Source of the DNA: Listeria rocourtiae FSL F6-920 | Lineage (GTDB): Bacteria; Bacillota; Bacilli; Lactobacillales; Listeriaceae | Reading direction: 5' to 3' | Assembly: GCF_000525975.1 (NCBI RefSeq) | Contig: NZ_AODK01000006.1 | Span: forward strand, 224,369 to 288,368 | Length of the DNA: 64,000 nucleotides | In this document: piece by piece, positions 37,971-47,945 of the stretch | Layout: every line of letters starts with the position of its first letter | How positions within the stretch are numbered: position 1 is the stretch's first letter | Program-made: the position numbers and the translations under genes | Notes under the pieces: generated by a model | The model's database searches: none | Told to the model about the DNA's origin: nothing | What the model saw: only the letters and a program-made list of their open reading frames with translations

Positions 37971-38012
37971 CTTTGCTGCATAATTTTTCTTTTAAGATAA
38001 GGTGTGTGTACA

Positions 38013-39353
38013 ATGGAACAAGATAAATACCTCAGTGTTGAGGCATTAACAAAATATATTGAGAAGAAATTTGAAGTAGATCCTTACTTAAAGAACATCT
38101 ATGTAAAAGGAGAAATTTCGAATTTTAAGCAGCCAATCAGCGGCCATATGTATTTTACGCTGAAAGATGAAGGCGCAGAGCTACGTTGCGTTATGTTCCA
38201 AAAATCAGCAGCAAAACTAGGTTTCAAACCAGAAGATGGGATGCAGATTCTACTTACGGGGCGTGTCAGTGTGTTCAGTAAAGGCGGGCGCTATCAACTT
38301 TACGCAGAGTGGATGGAACCGGATGGGATTGGTAGTCTTTATATCAAATTGGAGCAGTTAAAGAAACAGCTAGAATTGGAAGGGCTTTTTGCGCAAAATC
38401 GCAAACGGGCGCTTCCTTCTTTTCCTGCCAAAGTCGGGATTGTAACTTCAAAAACGGGAGCGGCAATTCGAGATATGATTACAACAATAAAGCGTCGCAT
38501 GCCATCAACGGAGATCTTACTATTTCCTACAATTGTTCAAGGAGATACAGCAGCGCCAAATATCGTTCGCAATATTGAACGTGCCAATTTTCGCAACGAT
38601 ATTGATGTACTGATTATTGGGCGTGGTGGTGGTTCTATCGAGGATTTATGGGCATTTAATGAGGAAATAGTCGTTCGTGCGGTGGCCGATTCGGATATCC
38701 CTATTATTTCTGCTGTTGGCCATGAGACAGATACAACGTTGACAGATTACGTGGCAGATGTTCGAGCTGCTACCCCAACAGCCGCAGCAGAATTAGCAGT
38801 TCCAGATTACCGTGATTTACTAGAACGCCTTGCAGAGCGTCGCTTCCGTTTGATTCAAGCAATGAAACAACGGGTCGATGTTTCTAAGCAGAATATTTTA
38901 CGTCAACAAGAGCGCTTATTAATGCATGGACCGAAGCGACAAATCGAGCAATATCAAGAACGTACGGATTATTTTATCGAGCGTTTAGAACGTGGTTTAA
39001 AACAGCATCTTATTTTGAATCAGCATGCTTTCGAACAGTTGACCTTTCGCTTAACGCACACTGGCCTAGATCGCGAAATAATGCAACAGCAGCAGTTTTT
39101 AGCGAATGTGAGTAAAGATTTGACACAGCAGATGAAGCAACTTATCATCATGAAGAGACGCGATTTTTTGCAAAAAGTTGAGGCATTGGAGCTTTTGAGC
39201 CCGCTCGGTTTACTAAAACGTGGTTATAGTGTAGTTTACAAAGATGATGAAATTTTAGCATCGAGTGCAAGTGTAACTATTGGTGATGAAATTGGAATCA
39301 CAATGGCAGACGGGAAAATTCGGGCAAAAATAACAGAAAAGGGGGGCACATGA
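38013..39353 (+). CDS. xseA: Exodeoxyribonuclease VII large subunit
   Basis: 446 residues. N-terminal OB domain (VKGEISNFKQPISGHMYFTLKDEGAELRCVMFQ), catalytic core with VGIVTSKTGAAIRDM, DVLIIGRGGGSIEDLWAFNEE and SAVGHETDTTLTDYVADVRAATPTAAAELAVP, then a coiled-coil C terminus. Degrades single-stranded DNA together with XseB. ATG 38013 after AAGGTG. Confidence 0.97.
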   Translation: MEQDKYLSVEALTKYIEKKFEVDPYLKNIYVKGEISNFKQPISGHMYFTLKDEGAELRCVMFQKSAAKLGFKPEDGMQILLTGRVSVFSKGGRYQLYAEWMEPDGIGSLYIKLEQLKKQLELEGLFAQNRKRALPSFPAKVGIVTSKTGAAIRDMITTIKRRMPSTEILLFPTIVQGDTAAPNIVRNIERANFRNDIDVLIIGRGGGSIEDLWAFNEEIVVRAVADSDIPIISAVGHETDTTLTDYVADVRAATPTAAAELAVPDYRDLLERLAERRFRLIQAMKQRVDVSKQNILRQQERLLMHGPKRQIEQYQERTDYFIERLERGLKQHLILNQHAFEQLTFRLTHTGLDREIMQQQQFLANVSKDLTQQMKQLIIMKRRDFLQKVEALELLSPLGLLKRGYSVVYKDDEILASSASVTIGDEIGITMADGKIRAKITEKGGT

Positions 39354-39355
39354 GC

Positions 39356-39590
39356 ATGGCAACGAAAAAAAATTAGTTACGAAGACGCGATGAAAGAGTT
39401 AGAGAGCATCGTCCAAATGTTAGAAGAAGGTAATGTTTCCTTAGAGGATTCACTAGATATGTATCAACGCGGTATTGAATTGACTAAATTATGCCAAGAA
39501 AAATTGGCCGCAGCAGAAGATAAGCTAGCAAAAGTAGTCACAGAAGCAGATGAGGAAGAACCATTTCAGGTAGAAGAAGGTAAAAAATAA
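39356..39590 (+). CDS. xseB: Exodeoxyribonuclease VII small subunit (one extra base)
   Basis: About 77 residues. After ATG 39356 an A8 run (39365-39372) has one base too many; with seven it reads MATKKISYEDAMKELESIVQMLEEG, the family signature. ATG 39350, overlapping xseA, is a possible alternative start. Helical protein that wraps XseA. The stop codon overlaps the ispA start. Confidence 0.92.
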
Positions 39591-40469
39591 TGACATTTGA
39601 TCAATTTATGCAACATTATAAGCAAGAAATCGAAAATTGTATGAAACAAGCCATTATTGCAACTGAATCTGATCAAAAGTTGGAACAGTCCATGATGTAT
39701 TCTTTAGAAGCCGGTGGCAAGCGAATTCGTCCGTTATTAGTTTTAGCAACACTTATTGCTTTTGATTGCGAGCCGAAGTTGGGATACCGAACGGCAGCAG
39801 CGATGGAAATGATTCATACATATAGTCTGATTCATGATGATTTGCCTGCGATGGATAATGATGATTTCAGACGTGGTAAACTGACCAATCACAAGGTTTA
39901 TGGCGAGGCTACTGCTATTTTGGCTGGGGATGCGCTACTTACAAAAGCTTTTGAACTGATTGTGAGTGACACAAAATTATCCACGCCTGTGAGAGTAAAT
40001 CTTATACAACTTTTTGCCAAAAGTGCTGGTGCAAGTGGCATGGTAGGTGGACAACAAGCAGATATTCTCGGGGAAAACCAAACGTTATCGCTCGCTGATT
40101 TAGAGTCTATTCATCGGCGAAAAACGGGGGCGCTTCTCAGTGCTTCCGTACTTAGCGGGGCAATTATTGCAGAGGCTTCTGATGCCGACCGACTAGCATT
40201 GGAAAAATTTGCGCATCATATCGGCATCGCTTTTCAAATCTGCGACGATATTCTAGATGTCATTGGTGATGCTGAAAAAATGGGCAAAAAAACGGGGGCG
40301 GATGCTGATTTACAAAAAAAGTACGTATCCTGCATTACTATCACTGGAAGGGGCCAAACAAGCCTTAGCTGAACATACAAATTCAGCAAAAAAAGCGCTC
40401 CATACAATGAACATCGATGCTAGTTTATTACTTGGTTTAACGGATTTAATAGCTGTTCGTGATTTTTAA
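39590..40469 (+). CDS. ispA: Farnesyl diphosphate synthase (one extra base)
   Basis: Makes FPP from IPP and DMAPP. About 293 residues with GGKRIRPLL, first aspartate-rich motif DDLPAMDND (chain-length region) and second motif DDILD. The A7 run 40314-40320 should be six A, restoring DLQKSTYPALLSLEGAK to the normal C terminus DLIAVRDF. Works upstream with dxs and fni of this window in isoprenoid supply. Confidence 0.94.
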
Positions 40470-40499
40470 TAATAAAGATTTGTATATGTTTTTGAGAGA

Positions 40500-40530
40500 G
40501 TGCGCCCTTTTCTAAGGTGTGCTTTTTTTT
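40500..40530 (+). terminator. ispA terminator
   Basis: GCGCCCTT pairs with AAGGTGTGC with one bulge, followed by T8 (40523-40530). It separates the xse-ispA operon from dxs. Confidence 0.8.
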
Positions 40531-40561
40531 CATTTCTATAGTAAAATCCGCGAAACTGGTT

Positions 40562-40567
40562 TATAAT
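40562..40567 (+). promoter_or_regulatory. -10 box of dxs
   Basis: TATAAT with a poor -35 (TAGTAA) 17 bases upstream, 95 bases before the proposed dxs start. The leader between holds no clear gene; a cold-shock gene is found here in L. monocytogenes from memory but is absent. Confidence 0.4.
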
Positions 40568-40654
40568 GAGACCAATGGCAACATTTATGGTAGCGCGAGC
40601 ATGCGTGGGCCAACTGATATTGATGGAGAAATCCTAGAAAGTGAGTTGTTTTGT

Positions 40655-42549
40655 TTGGATTTATTGGAAATTAAGAATCCTGCGTTCGTAAAAGACCTGG
40701 ACGTGGCGCAGATGGAAGCGCTCAGTGCCGATATTCGCGAATTCCTAATTCAATCGACTTCCAAAACGGGTGGACATATTGGACCGAACCTTGGCGTTGT
40801 GGAGCTTACAATAGCACTACACCATTGTTTTAATAGCCCAGAAGATAAGTTTTTATGGGATGTCGGGCACCAAACCTACGTACACAAGATTTTAACTGGT
40901 AGAGCAAATAGATTCGATACATTACGGCAGCATGACGGATTAGATGGCTTTCCAAAGCGTAAAGAATCAGAACATGATGTTTGGGAGACTGGTCATAGTT
41001 CTACTTCGTTATCTGCAGCTGCTGGAATGGCGATTGCACGAGATATTCGTAAAGAAAAATACCATGTTTTGCCAATAATTGGCGATGGAGCATTAACTGG
41101 CGGTATGGCACTTGAAGCTTTAAATCATATTGGTGATATGAGAAAGAACGTAATAGTGGTTTTAAATGATAACAATATGTCGATTGCACCTAATGTTGGA
41201 GCGATGCATAATGTTTTAGGAAAGTTACGCACATCTGGCAAATTTAAACGAGCTAAAAAAGATATTGAAGCCGCAATGAAAAAAAATCCCAACAGCTGGT
41301 GATAAGATTGCTGGTGCTGCAGAGCGTATTAAAGATAGTATTAAATATCTACTCGTTCAAGGTACGTTTTTTTGAAGAAATGGGCTATACGTATCTCGGC
41401 CCCGTTAATGGACACGATTACAATGATTTGATTACAAATATGGAATTCGCTAAAAAAGTGAAAGGTCCTGTTTTGATGCATGTTGTAACGACGAAAGGAA
41501 AAGGGTATCAGCCTGCGGAATCTGATCGTATTGGCAATTGGCATGGAACTGGCCCTTACAAAATTGAGACAGGCGATTTCATCAAACCTGTTGGCGGGCC
41601 TCCTGCTTGGAGCGCTGTGATTAGCGAGGCAGTCTTGGAACTTGCACAAACAGATGAACGTGTGGTCGCTATAACGCCAGCGATGCCTGTTGGCTCAAAA
41701 TTAGAAAAATTCGCTACAGCTTTTCCAGACCGTTTTTTTGATGTTGGGATTGCTGAGCAACATGCAACAACAATGGCAGCTGGACTTGCTGCACTTCACA
41801 TGAAACCTTTTTTAGCCATTTATTCGACGTTTTTACAACGCGCTTATGATCAAGTCGTTCATGATATTTGTCGACAAGAACTGAATGTAATAATTGGCAT
41901 TGACCGTGCCGGTTTAGTTGGTGCTGATGGTGAGACGCATCAAGGAATTTTTGATATTGGCTTCTTGCGTGGCATTCCAAACATGACAATTATGATGCCA
42001 AAAGATGAGAATGAGGCGAGACATCTTGTAAAGACGGCATATGATTACGATGCTGGACCAATTGCAATTCGTTACCCTCGTGGAAATGGGCTTGGTGTTA
42101 ACATTGATACCGAGATGAAAGCTGTGCCAATTGGTTCGTGGGAAATGCTTAGCACCCCTGTTGATGTAGCGATTGTCACGTTTGGAACCACCATTCCGAT
42201 GGCTGTCGAAGCAGTAATGGAGTTAAAGCGACAAGGCATTCAAGCAGGTGTTATCAATGCACGCTTCATTAAACCACTAGACAAGGCGATGCTCCATGAT
42301 TTGATGAAACGAGAAATTCCAATTATTACTGTTGAGGAGTCACTTTTAAAAGGCGGTTTTGGTACAGCGGTGCTTGAGTTTGCAGAGGAACATGGCTATG
42401 ATCAAGCAGTTATTCGTAGAATCGGGCTTCCGGATACTTTTATTAGTCATGGCTCCGTGGAAATGATTTTGGCAGAGCATGGAATTTCAGCACTTGGCAT
42501 TTTAAATACGATTCAAAAAATATTACCAGAAAAACAGATAAGGGCGTAG
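40655..42549 (+). CDS. dxs: 1-deoxy-D-xylulose-5-phosphate synthase (two extra bases)
   Basis: First enzyme of the MEP isoprenoid pathway; needs thiamine diphosphate. About 630 residues. TTG 40655 ([12 protein letters not shown]) is the likely start. Motifs: [33 protein letters not shown], ThDP motif [18 protein letters not shown] to [36 protein letters not shown]. Breaks: A8 at 41279-41286 (should be seven, giving [12 protein letters not shown]) and a T7 run near 41367-41373 (should be six, giving [20 protein letters not shown]). The two errors lie 80 bases apart. Confidence 0.95.
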
Positions 42550-42551
42550 AG

Positions 42552-43367
42552 ATGGCGATAAAAAAAGAACGTGTAGATGTATTATTAGTAGAGCAAGGTT
42601 TATTTGAAACACGCGAAAAAGCGAAGCGGTCTGTGATGGCTGGTTTGGTCTATTTAAAAGAAGAACGCGTGGATAAACCTGGTGAGAAATTCCCTGTAAA
42701 ATCGGTATTTCAAGTGAAGGGAAAAGTGATGCCATATGTGAGTCGTGGTGGCTTGAAGCTTGAGAAGGCGCTAGAAGTATTTGATTTAGATGTGGCAGAT
42801 AAATTGCTACTCGATATCGGCTCTTCAACAGGCGGATTTACGGATTGTGCATTACAGAACGGTGCTAAACATTCCTACGCACTCGATGTCGGTTATAACC
42901 AGCTCGCTTGGAAATTGCGCAACGATGCTCGTGTTACCGTGATGGAACGCACGAATTTTAGATATGTAACCCCAGCTGATTTTGAGCAAGGTTTAGCGGA
43001 TTTCGCAACAATTGACGTTTCATTCATTTCGTTACAGTTAATTTTACCCGTCTTGAAAACAGTGTTAGTCAGTGACGGTGAAGTGATGACCTTGATAAAA
43101 CCACAATTTGAAGCGGGTAAAGAACAAGTTGGTAAAAAAGGGATTATCCGTGACCCGAAAATACATTTGGAAGTATTGAAGAAAATCACGAATTTTGCGT
43201 TAGCAGAAGGTTATTCTTTGCTAGCGGTAGATTTTTCTCCAATTACTGGTGGCGAAGGAAACATCGAGTTTATCGCGCATCTAAAATGGGATAACAAGGC
43301 GAAAAATCATTTATCTGCGACTGATTTGGCGGATATCGTGACAAAAGCACATACGGAACTAGAATAA
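42552..43367 (+). CDS. TlyA-family rRNA 2'-O-methyltransferase/hemolysin-like protein
   Basis: 271 residues: S4 RNA-binding domain at 5-65 (RVDVLLVEQGLFETREKAKRS) and an FtsJ-like methyltransferase domain with LLDIGSSTGGFTDCALQNGA and LIKPQFEAG. Members methylate 16S/23S rRNA cytidines; Bacillus YqxC is the close relative. It begins two bases after dxs and precedes argR-recN, the conserved order. Confidence 0.92.
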   Translation: MAIKKERVDVLLVEQGLFETREKAKRSVMAGLVYLKEERVDKPGEKFPVKSVFQVKGKVMPYVSRGGLKLEKALEVFDLDVADKLLLDIGSSTGGFTDCALQNGAKHSYALDVGYNQLAWKLRNDARVTVMERTNFRYVTPADFEQGLADFATIDVSFISLQLILPVLKTVLVSDGEVMTLIKPQFEAGKEQVGKKGIIRDPKIHLEVLKKITNFALAEGYSLLAVDFSPITGGEGNIEFIAHLKWDNKAKNHLSATDLADIVTKAHTELE

Positions 43368-43376
43368 TTATACATG

Positions 43377-43408
43377 CCGAGTTGTCTTTTTAAGATAGCT
43401 CGGTTTTT
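43377..43408 (+). terminator. Terminator after the tlyA-like gene
   Basis: CCGAGTTGTCTT pairs with AAGATAGCTCGG (12 bp, two G-U), then T5. Confidence 0.9.
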
Positions 43409-43564
43409 ATATTTTAAGCCACTTTTATGTATTTTTATCCCCTTATTTGGCCTTTTTCACATGCATACGAGTTTTTAGAAACATTTTTCAAGTTAAATCC
43501 GTGACTTTACGCTCGTTTTGGGCTAAGATGTAAGAGAGAAAAAAGTTCGTGAGGTGAGAGATTA

Positions 43565-44014
43565 ATGAATAAAGGTCATCGTCATATTATTATTAGAGAA
43601 CTCGTAACGTCAAATGAAATTGAGACACAAGAAGATCTTGTTGAGTTATTACTAAAAAGAGATGTCAAAGTCACCCAAGCCACTATTTCCCGCGATATTA
43701 AAGAGTTACATCTTGTGAAGGTCCCGACACAAACTGGCAATTATAAGTACAGCCTCCCTGCCGATAATCGCTTCAATCCACATCAGAAGTTGAAACGATC
43801 ACTTGTAGATGCTTTTATTAGTGTTGAAACCGTGCAGTTCATGCTTATTTTAAAAGTAATGCCGGGCAATGCCAATGCTATCGGAGCATTAATTGATAAT
43901 TTGAACTGGGAAGAAAAAGTTGGCTCTTTGTGTGGAGATGATACCTGTTTGATTATTTGCCGAAGTGAATCCGACGCGAAAGTATTATCAGAGCGCTTGA
44001 TCGAGATGCTCTAA
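43565..44014 (+). CDS. argR: Arginine repressor ArgR/AhrC
   Basis: 149 residues. Winged-helix DNA-binding domain with the family start [11 protein letters not shown] and [20 protein letters not shown]-terminal hexamerisation and arginine-binding domain containing [12 protein letters not shown] and the GDDTCLII strand. Controls arginine synthesis and breakdown. RBS GAGGTGAGAG. A conserved neighbour of recN. Confidence 0.96.
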   Translation: MNKGHRHIIIRELVTSNEIETQEDLVELLLKRDVKVTQATISRDIKELHLVKVPTQTGNYKYSLPADNRFNPHQKLKRSLVDAFISVETVQFMLILKVMPGNANAIGALIDNLNWEEKVGSLCGDDTCLIICRSESDAKVLSERLIEML

Positions 44015-44030
44015 ATTGAGGTGAACAGAT

Positions 44031-45728
44031 TTGTTACAAGAACTAACAATTAGAAATTTTGCTATCATCGAATCTTTAAATCTATCTTTTCAAGAAGGTA
44101 TGACTGTTCTAACTGGGGAGACCGGCGCGGGGAAATCGATTATAATTGATGCGCTCGGTCTTCTTGTTGGTGGCAGAGGTTCCGTTGATTTTATTAGACA
44201 CGGAGAAGATAAGCTGGAAATTCAAGGTCTATTTACGGTTAATTCACAAAATAAAGGCTGTCTTGAAGCGCTTGAACATAATGGTATTGACGCAAGTGAC
44301 GGCATGGTTGTTCTAGAACGTATTCTTTTTCAAAGTGGTAAAAATACGTGCCGAATTAACGGGAAACTTGCGACAACTGTCGTTTTACGTGAAATTGGTT
44401 CGCGACTTATTGATATCCACAGCCAACACGAGCATCAGGAATTAATGAATGATGAGTTTCATTTACAGTTGCTGGATCGATTTGCTTGGAAGGATATTGA
44501 GCCAACTTTGGTGCGTTATCAAACGGAATACATTGCTTATACAGAAATGAAATCAAAATGGCAGAACTGGACTAAAAATGAACAAGAGCTAGCGCAGCGA
44601 CTCGATATGCTTCGTTTTCAACAAGATGAAATCACAAGTGCTAATCTGCGTTTAGGCGAAGAAGAGGGCTTGATGGAACAGAAGCATGTCCTTGCAAATT
44701 TCGAGAAGATTAACGAGAATCTGCAGAGTGCTTATGCGGCGCTTCAAGGTGAAGAGCGTGGCCTAGAATTCATCTCAGAAGCAATGCGATATGTGGCAAC
44801 GGCAAGTGATATTTTATCAGAATACAAATCGCTTAGTGAATCCGTAGCATCTAGTTTTTATTTACTTGAAGAAAGCGCAATGCAAATTAGGCAAGAGTTA
44901 GATAATTTAGAATTCCAGCCAGATGAATTAGATACAATCGAAACGCGACTTAATGAATTAAGCCAACTAAAACGTAAATATGGCAAGACTGTTGAAGCAA
45001 TTATTCAGTACAATGAGGAAATTGATCAGGAAATCCTGGAGTTATCAGATCAAGAAACTCATTTAGACCAACTTGAGCAAGATTTGGAAAGTGCGAAAGA
45101 TAGACTGAGCGTACTTGCTTCCAAATTAACCGCGATTCGTCAAAAAGCAGCCATCCGACTAGGAAAACAAATCAAAAATGAACTAAACCAACTGTATATG
45201 GAAAAGGCGATTTTCCAAGTCAATTTCACAACACAAACAAGTGAATTCACAGAAAATGGTGTTGACAAAGTCGCATTTTATATGAGTACCAACCCAGGCG
45301 AACCGCTAAAAGCCCTCTCCAAAGTGGCATCTGGTGGGGAACTTTCGCGTATGATGCTGGCACTTAAAACCATTTTTTCACGCCATCAAGGCATTACTTC
45401 GATTATTTTCGATGAGGTTGATACGGGAGTTAGTGGACGTGTGGCCCAAGCAATTGCCGAGAAAATATATGCTGTGGCGATTGGTTCACAAGTACTTTGT
45501 ATTTCTCACTTACCGCAAGTTGCTGCGATGGCTGATAACCATTTCTACATTTCCAAAGCAACAACTGGAAAACGAACAGTCACATCCGTTACACCGCTTT
45601 CTGGTGATGAAAAAATCGAGGAAATTAGTCGCATGATTGCTGGCATTGAAGTAACCGATGTGACAAAACAACATGCCAATGAAATGCTGACACAAGCGAT
45701 GAAAATCAAATCGCAAAAGCAGGCATAA
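44031..45728 (+). CDS. recN: DNA repair protein RecN
   Basis: SMC-like ATPase that gathers double-strand breaks. 565 residues with Walker A TGETGAGKSIIIDAL at 29-43, central coiled coil (about 155-365), signature KVASGGELSRMMLALK and Walker B IIFDEVDTGVSG. The start is TTG 44031 after GAGGTG, reading LLQELTIRNFAIIESL. Frame intact. Confidence 0.97.
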   Translation: MLQELTIRNFAIIESLNLSFQEGMTVLTGETGAGKSIIIDALGLLVGGRGSVDFIRHGEDKLEIQGLFTVNSQNKGCLEALEHNGIDASDGMVVLERILFQSGKNTCRINGKLATTVVLREIGSRLIDIHSQHEHQELMNDEFHLQLLDRFAWKDIEPTLVRYQTEYIAYTEMKSKWQNWTKNEQELAQRLDMLRFQQDEITSANLRLGEEEGLMEQKHVLANFEKINENLQSAYAALQGEERGLEFISEAMRYVATASDILSEYKSLSESVASSFYLLEESAMQIRQELDNLEFQPDELDTIETRLNELSQLKRKYGKTVEAIIQYNEEIDQEILELSDQETHLDQLEQDLESAKDRLSVLASKLTAIRQKAAIRLGKQIKNELNQLYMEKAIFQVNFTTQTSEFTENGVDKVAFYMSTNPGEPLKALSKVASGGELSRMMLALKTIFSRHQGITSIIFDEVDTGVSGRVAQAIAEKIYAVAIGSQVLCISHLPQVAAMADNHFYISKATTGKRTVTSVTPLSGDEKIEEISRMIAGIEVTDVTKQHANEMLTQAMKIKSQKQA

Positions 45729-45750
45729 TCTAAAAAATGAATGAAATAGC

Positions 45751-45779
45751 TTGCATCTCAAAAGAAATTTGCTTACAAT
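45751..45779 (+). promoter_or_regulatory. Promoter of the ptb-buk-bkd operon
   Basis: TTGCAT (45751-45756), 17 bases, TACAAT (45774-45779). CATCTCAAA at 45754-45762 inside it is repeated inverted as TTTGAGATG at 45825-45833 in the leader. A T7 stretch follows the second copy. Confidence 0.6.
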
Positions 45780-45875
45780 GATGAGGTAGCGTTTTTATTA
45801 CCTGGTCATAAAAACAACTACTAATTTGAGATGTAGGTTTTTTTCTGTAAAAAATCGCAAATTAGGAGGCTTTTT

Positions 45876-46751
45876 ATGACAAAAAAATCTATATTCAATC
45901 CGGCAAAACCTAAGGAAAAGGTTACCATTGCAATTGCTGGTGCCGATGATTCGGTTATTTTAGACGTAGTAGAACAAGCACTAGAACTCGGTATTGCTGA
46001 TTTTTTATTATTTGGCCGCGCGGAATTCATCCCCTTGCAGTCGCCGAACATTCGGATTATCGCGACAAAAACCGAGCAAGAAGCCGCTGAGAAAGCGGCT
46101 GAGGCTGTAGTAAATAAAGAAGCCGATGTGCTCATGAAGGGAAACTTGCCAACAGCCCTTATTTTAAAAACGGTATTGAAGCGCGAATATCAGTTGCGAG
46201 AGAAAGACTTATTATCACACGTTTCTGTATTTGAAATTCCCGCGTATGGCAAACCATTAATCGTTTCTGATGTGGCGATGAACATTGCTCCAACCGAAAA
46301 AGAACAAATTCAAATTACACATAATGCCATTGAAGTAGCACGCAAACTTGGCATCGAAAAACCAAAAGTCGCAATATTGAGCGCTGTGGAAAAAGAAAAC
46401 CCTAAAATGCAATCTTCTGTGCAAGCAGCTCAAGTTGCAGCTTATTTCAAAGCATTTCCTGATAGTGGTGCATCCGTTGAAGGACCGCTTGCGTTTGACA
46501 ATGCTATTTCCAAAACAGCTGCGTTACACAAAAACATCGTTGGTGATGTGGCTGGAGATGCAGATATTTTAATTGTACCATCAATTGAAGCGGGAAATAT
46601 TTTGTATAAATCGCTCGTTTACTTTGCAGAGGCTAGAGTTGGCGGTATTATCGCTGGCGTAAAAGTCCCCATTATAATAGCATCTAGAAGCGATTCAGCT
46701 GATAACAAACTTGCTTCATTAATGCTAACTGTTGGAATGATCGGAAAATGA
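45876..46751 (+). CDS. ptb: Phosphate butyryltransferase (branched-chain)
   Basis: 291 residues of the PTA_PTB family. Converts acyl-CoA (isobutyryl, isovaleryl, 2-methylbutyryl) to acyl phosphate and back. Motifs: VTIAIAGADDSVILD start, DVLMKGNLPTALILKTVL, VSDVAMNIAPT, EGPLAFDNAISKTAA, VPSIEAGNILYKSLVYFA. First gene of the bkd operon; with Buk it can make ATP or activate branched acids. Confidence 0.94.
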   Translation: MTKKSIFNPAKPKEKVTIAIAGADDSVILDVVEQALELGIADFLLFGRAEFIPLQSPNIRIIATKTEQEAAEKAAEAVVNKEADVLMKGNLPTALILKTVLKREYQLREKDLLSHVSVFEIPAYGKPLIVSDVAMNIAPTEKEQIQITHNAIEVARKLGIEKPKVAILSAVEKENPKMQSSVQAAQVAAYFKAFPDSGASVEGPLAFDNAISKTAALHKNIVGDVAGDADILIVPSIEAGNILYKSLVYFAEARVGGIIAGVKVPIIIASRSDSADNKLASLMLTVGMIGK

Positions 46752-46869
46752 TACAAAACTTTGAATAAAACGATTTCAAGCATTGGGGTGCAAAGCTTTT
46801 TAAGTTTGTGATAAGCCCGTGTTACAATGGTTCAGAGAAGGATATCATGATTCACATGGGGGTAAAAAC

Positions 46870-47943
46870 ATGGCATTTCTGGTTTTGGCAATTAATCCAG
46901 GCTCAACATCGACAAAGGTCGCTTTATTTCGAGATGAAACAGCGATTTTAGCAGAAGAAATATCACATCCAAGGGAGACGATTGCGCAATTTGAAAGTGT
47001 GATGGCACAATTTGAGTTTCGCTATACACTGATCAAAGAAACAATTGCAAAAATAGATATTACAGAACTAGCAGCAGTTGTTGGCCGTGGTGGACTTTTA
47101 CGACCAATGGCTGGTGGAACATATAATGTGAATGAAGCAATGGAGCGGGACTTAGAGATTGGTATCTCTGGTCAGCACGCTTCGAATTTAGGTGGGTTGC
47201 TAGCTCGCAAAATCGCGGATGACTATGGAATTGCTGCGTATATCGTAGATCCAGTTGTTGTCGATGAATTAGAGCCTGTCGCACGAATTTCCGGAAACGC
47301 CCATATCGAGCGGCAAAGTATTTTTCATGCGTTGAATCATAAAGCAGTGGCTCGAAATGTCGCGAATAAGCTCAACAAACCGTATGAAGAATCGAACTTT
47401 ATCGTGGCACATCTAGGTGGTGGCATCTCAGTAGGTTCTCATCAAATGGGACGTGTTATCGATGTCAACAATGCGCTAGATGGTGACGGTCCAATGAGTC
47501 CCGAACGATCTGGTTCACTCCCCATGGCGAGTTTTCTTGATTGGGCATTTTCGGGAGAAACCACAAAAGCAAGCTTACATAACGAAATTGTCGGTCGTGG
47601 TGGTCTCGTTTCGTATAAAGGAACAAATGATTTGCGTGACATCGAGCGGCAAATACAAGATGGTGACAAAGAAGCACTAGAATTATTTAAAGCGATGGCC
47701 TATCAAGTAGCAAAAGAAATTGGTTCGCATGCTGCAGTTCTAAAAGGCCAGATAGCTGCAATTGTGTTAACTGGTGGTTTAGCAAGAAGTAGCCAGTTTA
47801 TCAAAGAAATTAGCCAATATGTTCACTGGATAGCACCGATTATGACGGAGCCTGGTGAGGACGAAATGGCCGCCCTTAACAAAGGGGCACAGCGAATTTT
47901 ACAAGGAATAGAAAAAGCGAAAATTTACCAAGGGGAGGAATAG
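46870..47943 (+). CDS. buk: Butyrate kinase (branched-chain)
   Basis: 357 residues, ASKHA acetokinase family. Starts AFLVLAINPGSTSTKVALF; later FHALNHKAVAR, VAHLGGGISVGSHQMGRVIDVNNALDGDGPMSPERSG in family order. ATG 46870 is preferred; ATGGGGGT lies upstream, and a longer in-frame reading from 46819 lacks a site. Follows ptb by 118 bases. Confidence 0.94.
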   Translation: MAFLVLAINPGSTSTKVALFRDETAILAEEISHPRETIAQFESVMAQFEFRYTLIKETIAKIDITELAAVVGRGGLLRPMAGGTYNVNEAMERDLEIGISGQHASNLGGLLARKIADDYGIAAYIVDPVVVDELEPVARISGNAHIERQSIFHALNHKAVARNVANKLNKPYEESNFIVAHLGGGISVGSHQMGRVIDVNNALDGDGPMSPERSGSLPMASFLDWAFSGETTKASLHNEIVGRGGLVSYKGTNDLRDIERQIQDGDKEALELFKAMAYQVAKEIGSHAAVLKGQIAAIVLTGGLARSSQFIKEISQYVHWIAPIMTEPGEDEMAALNKGAQRILQGIEKAKIYQGEE

Positions 47944-47945
47944 AA

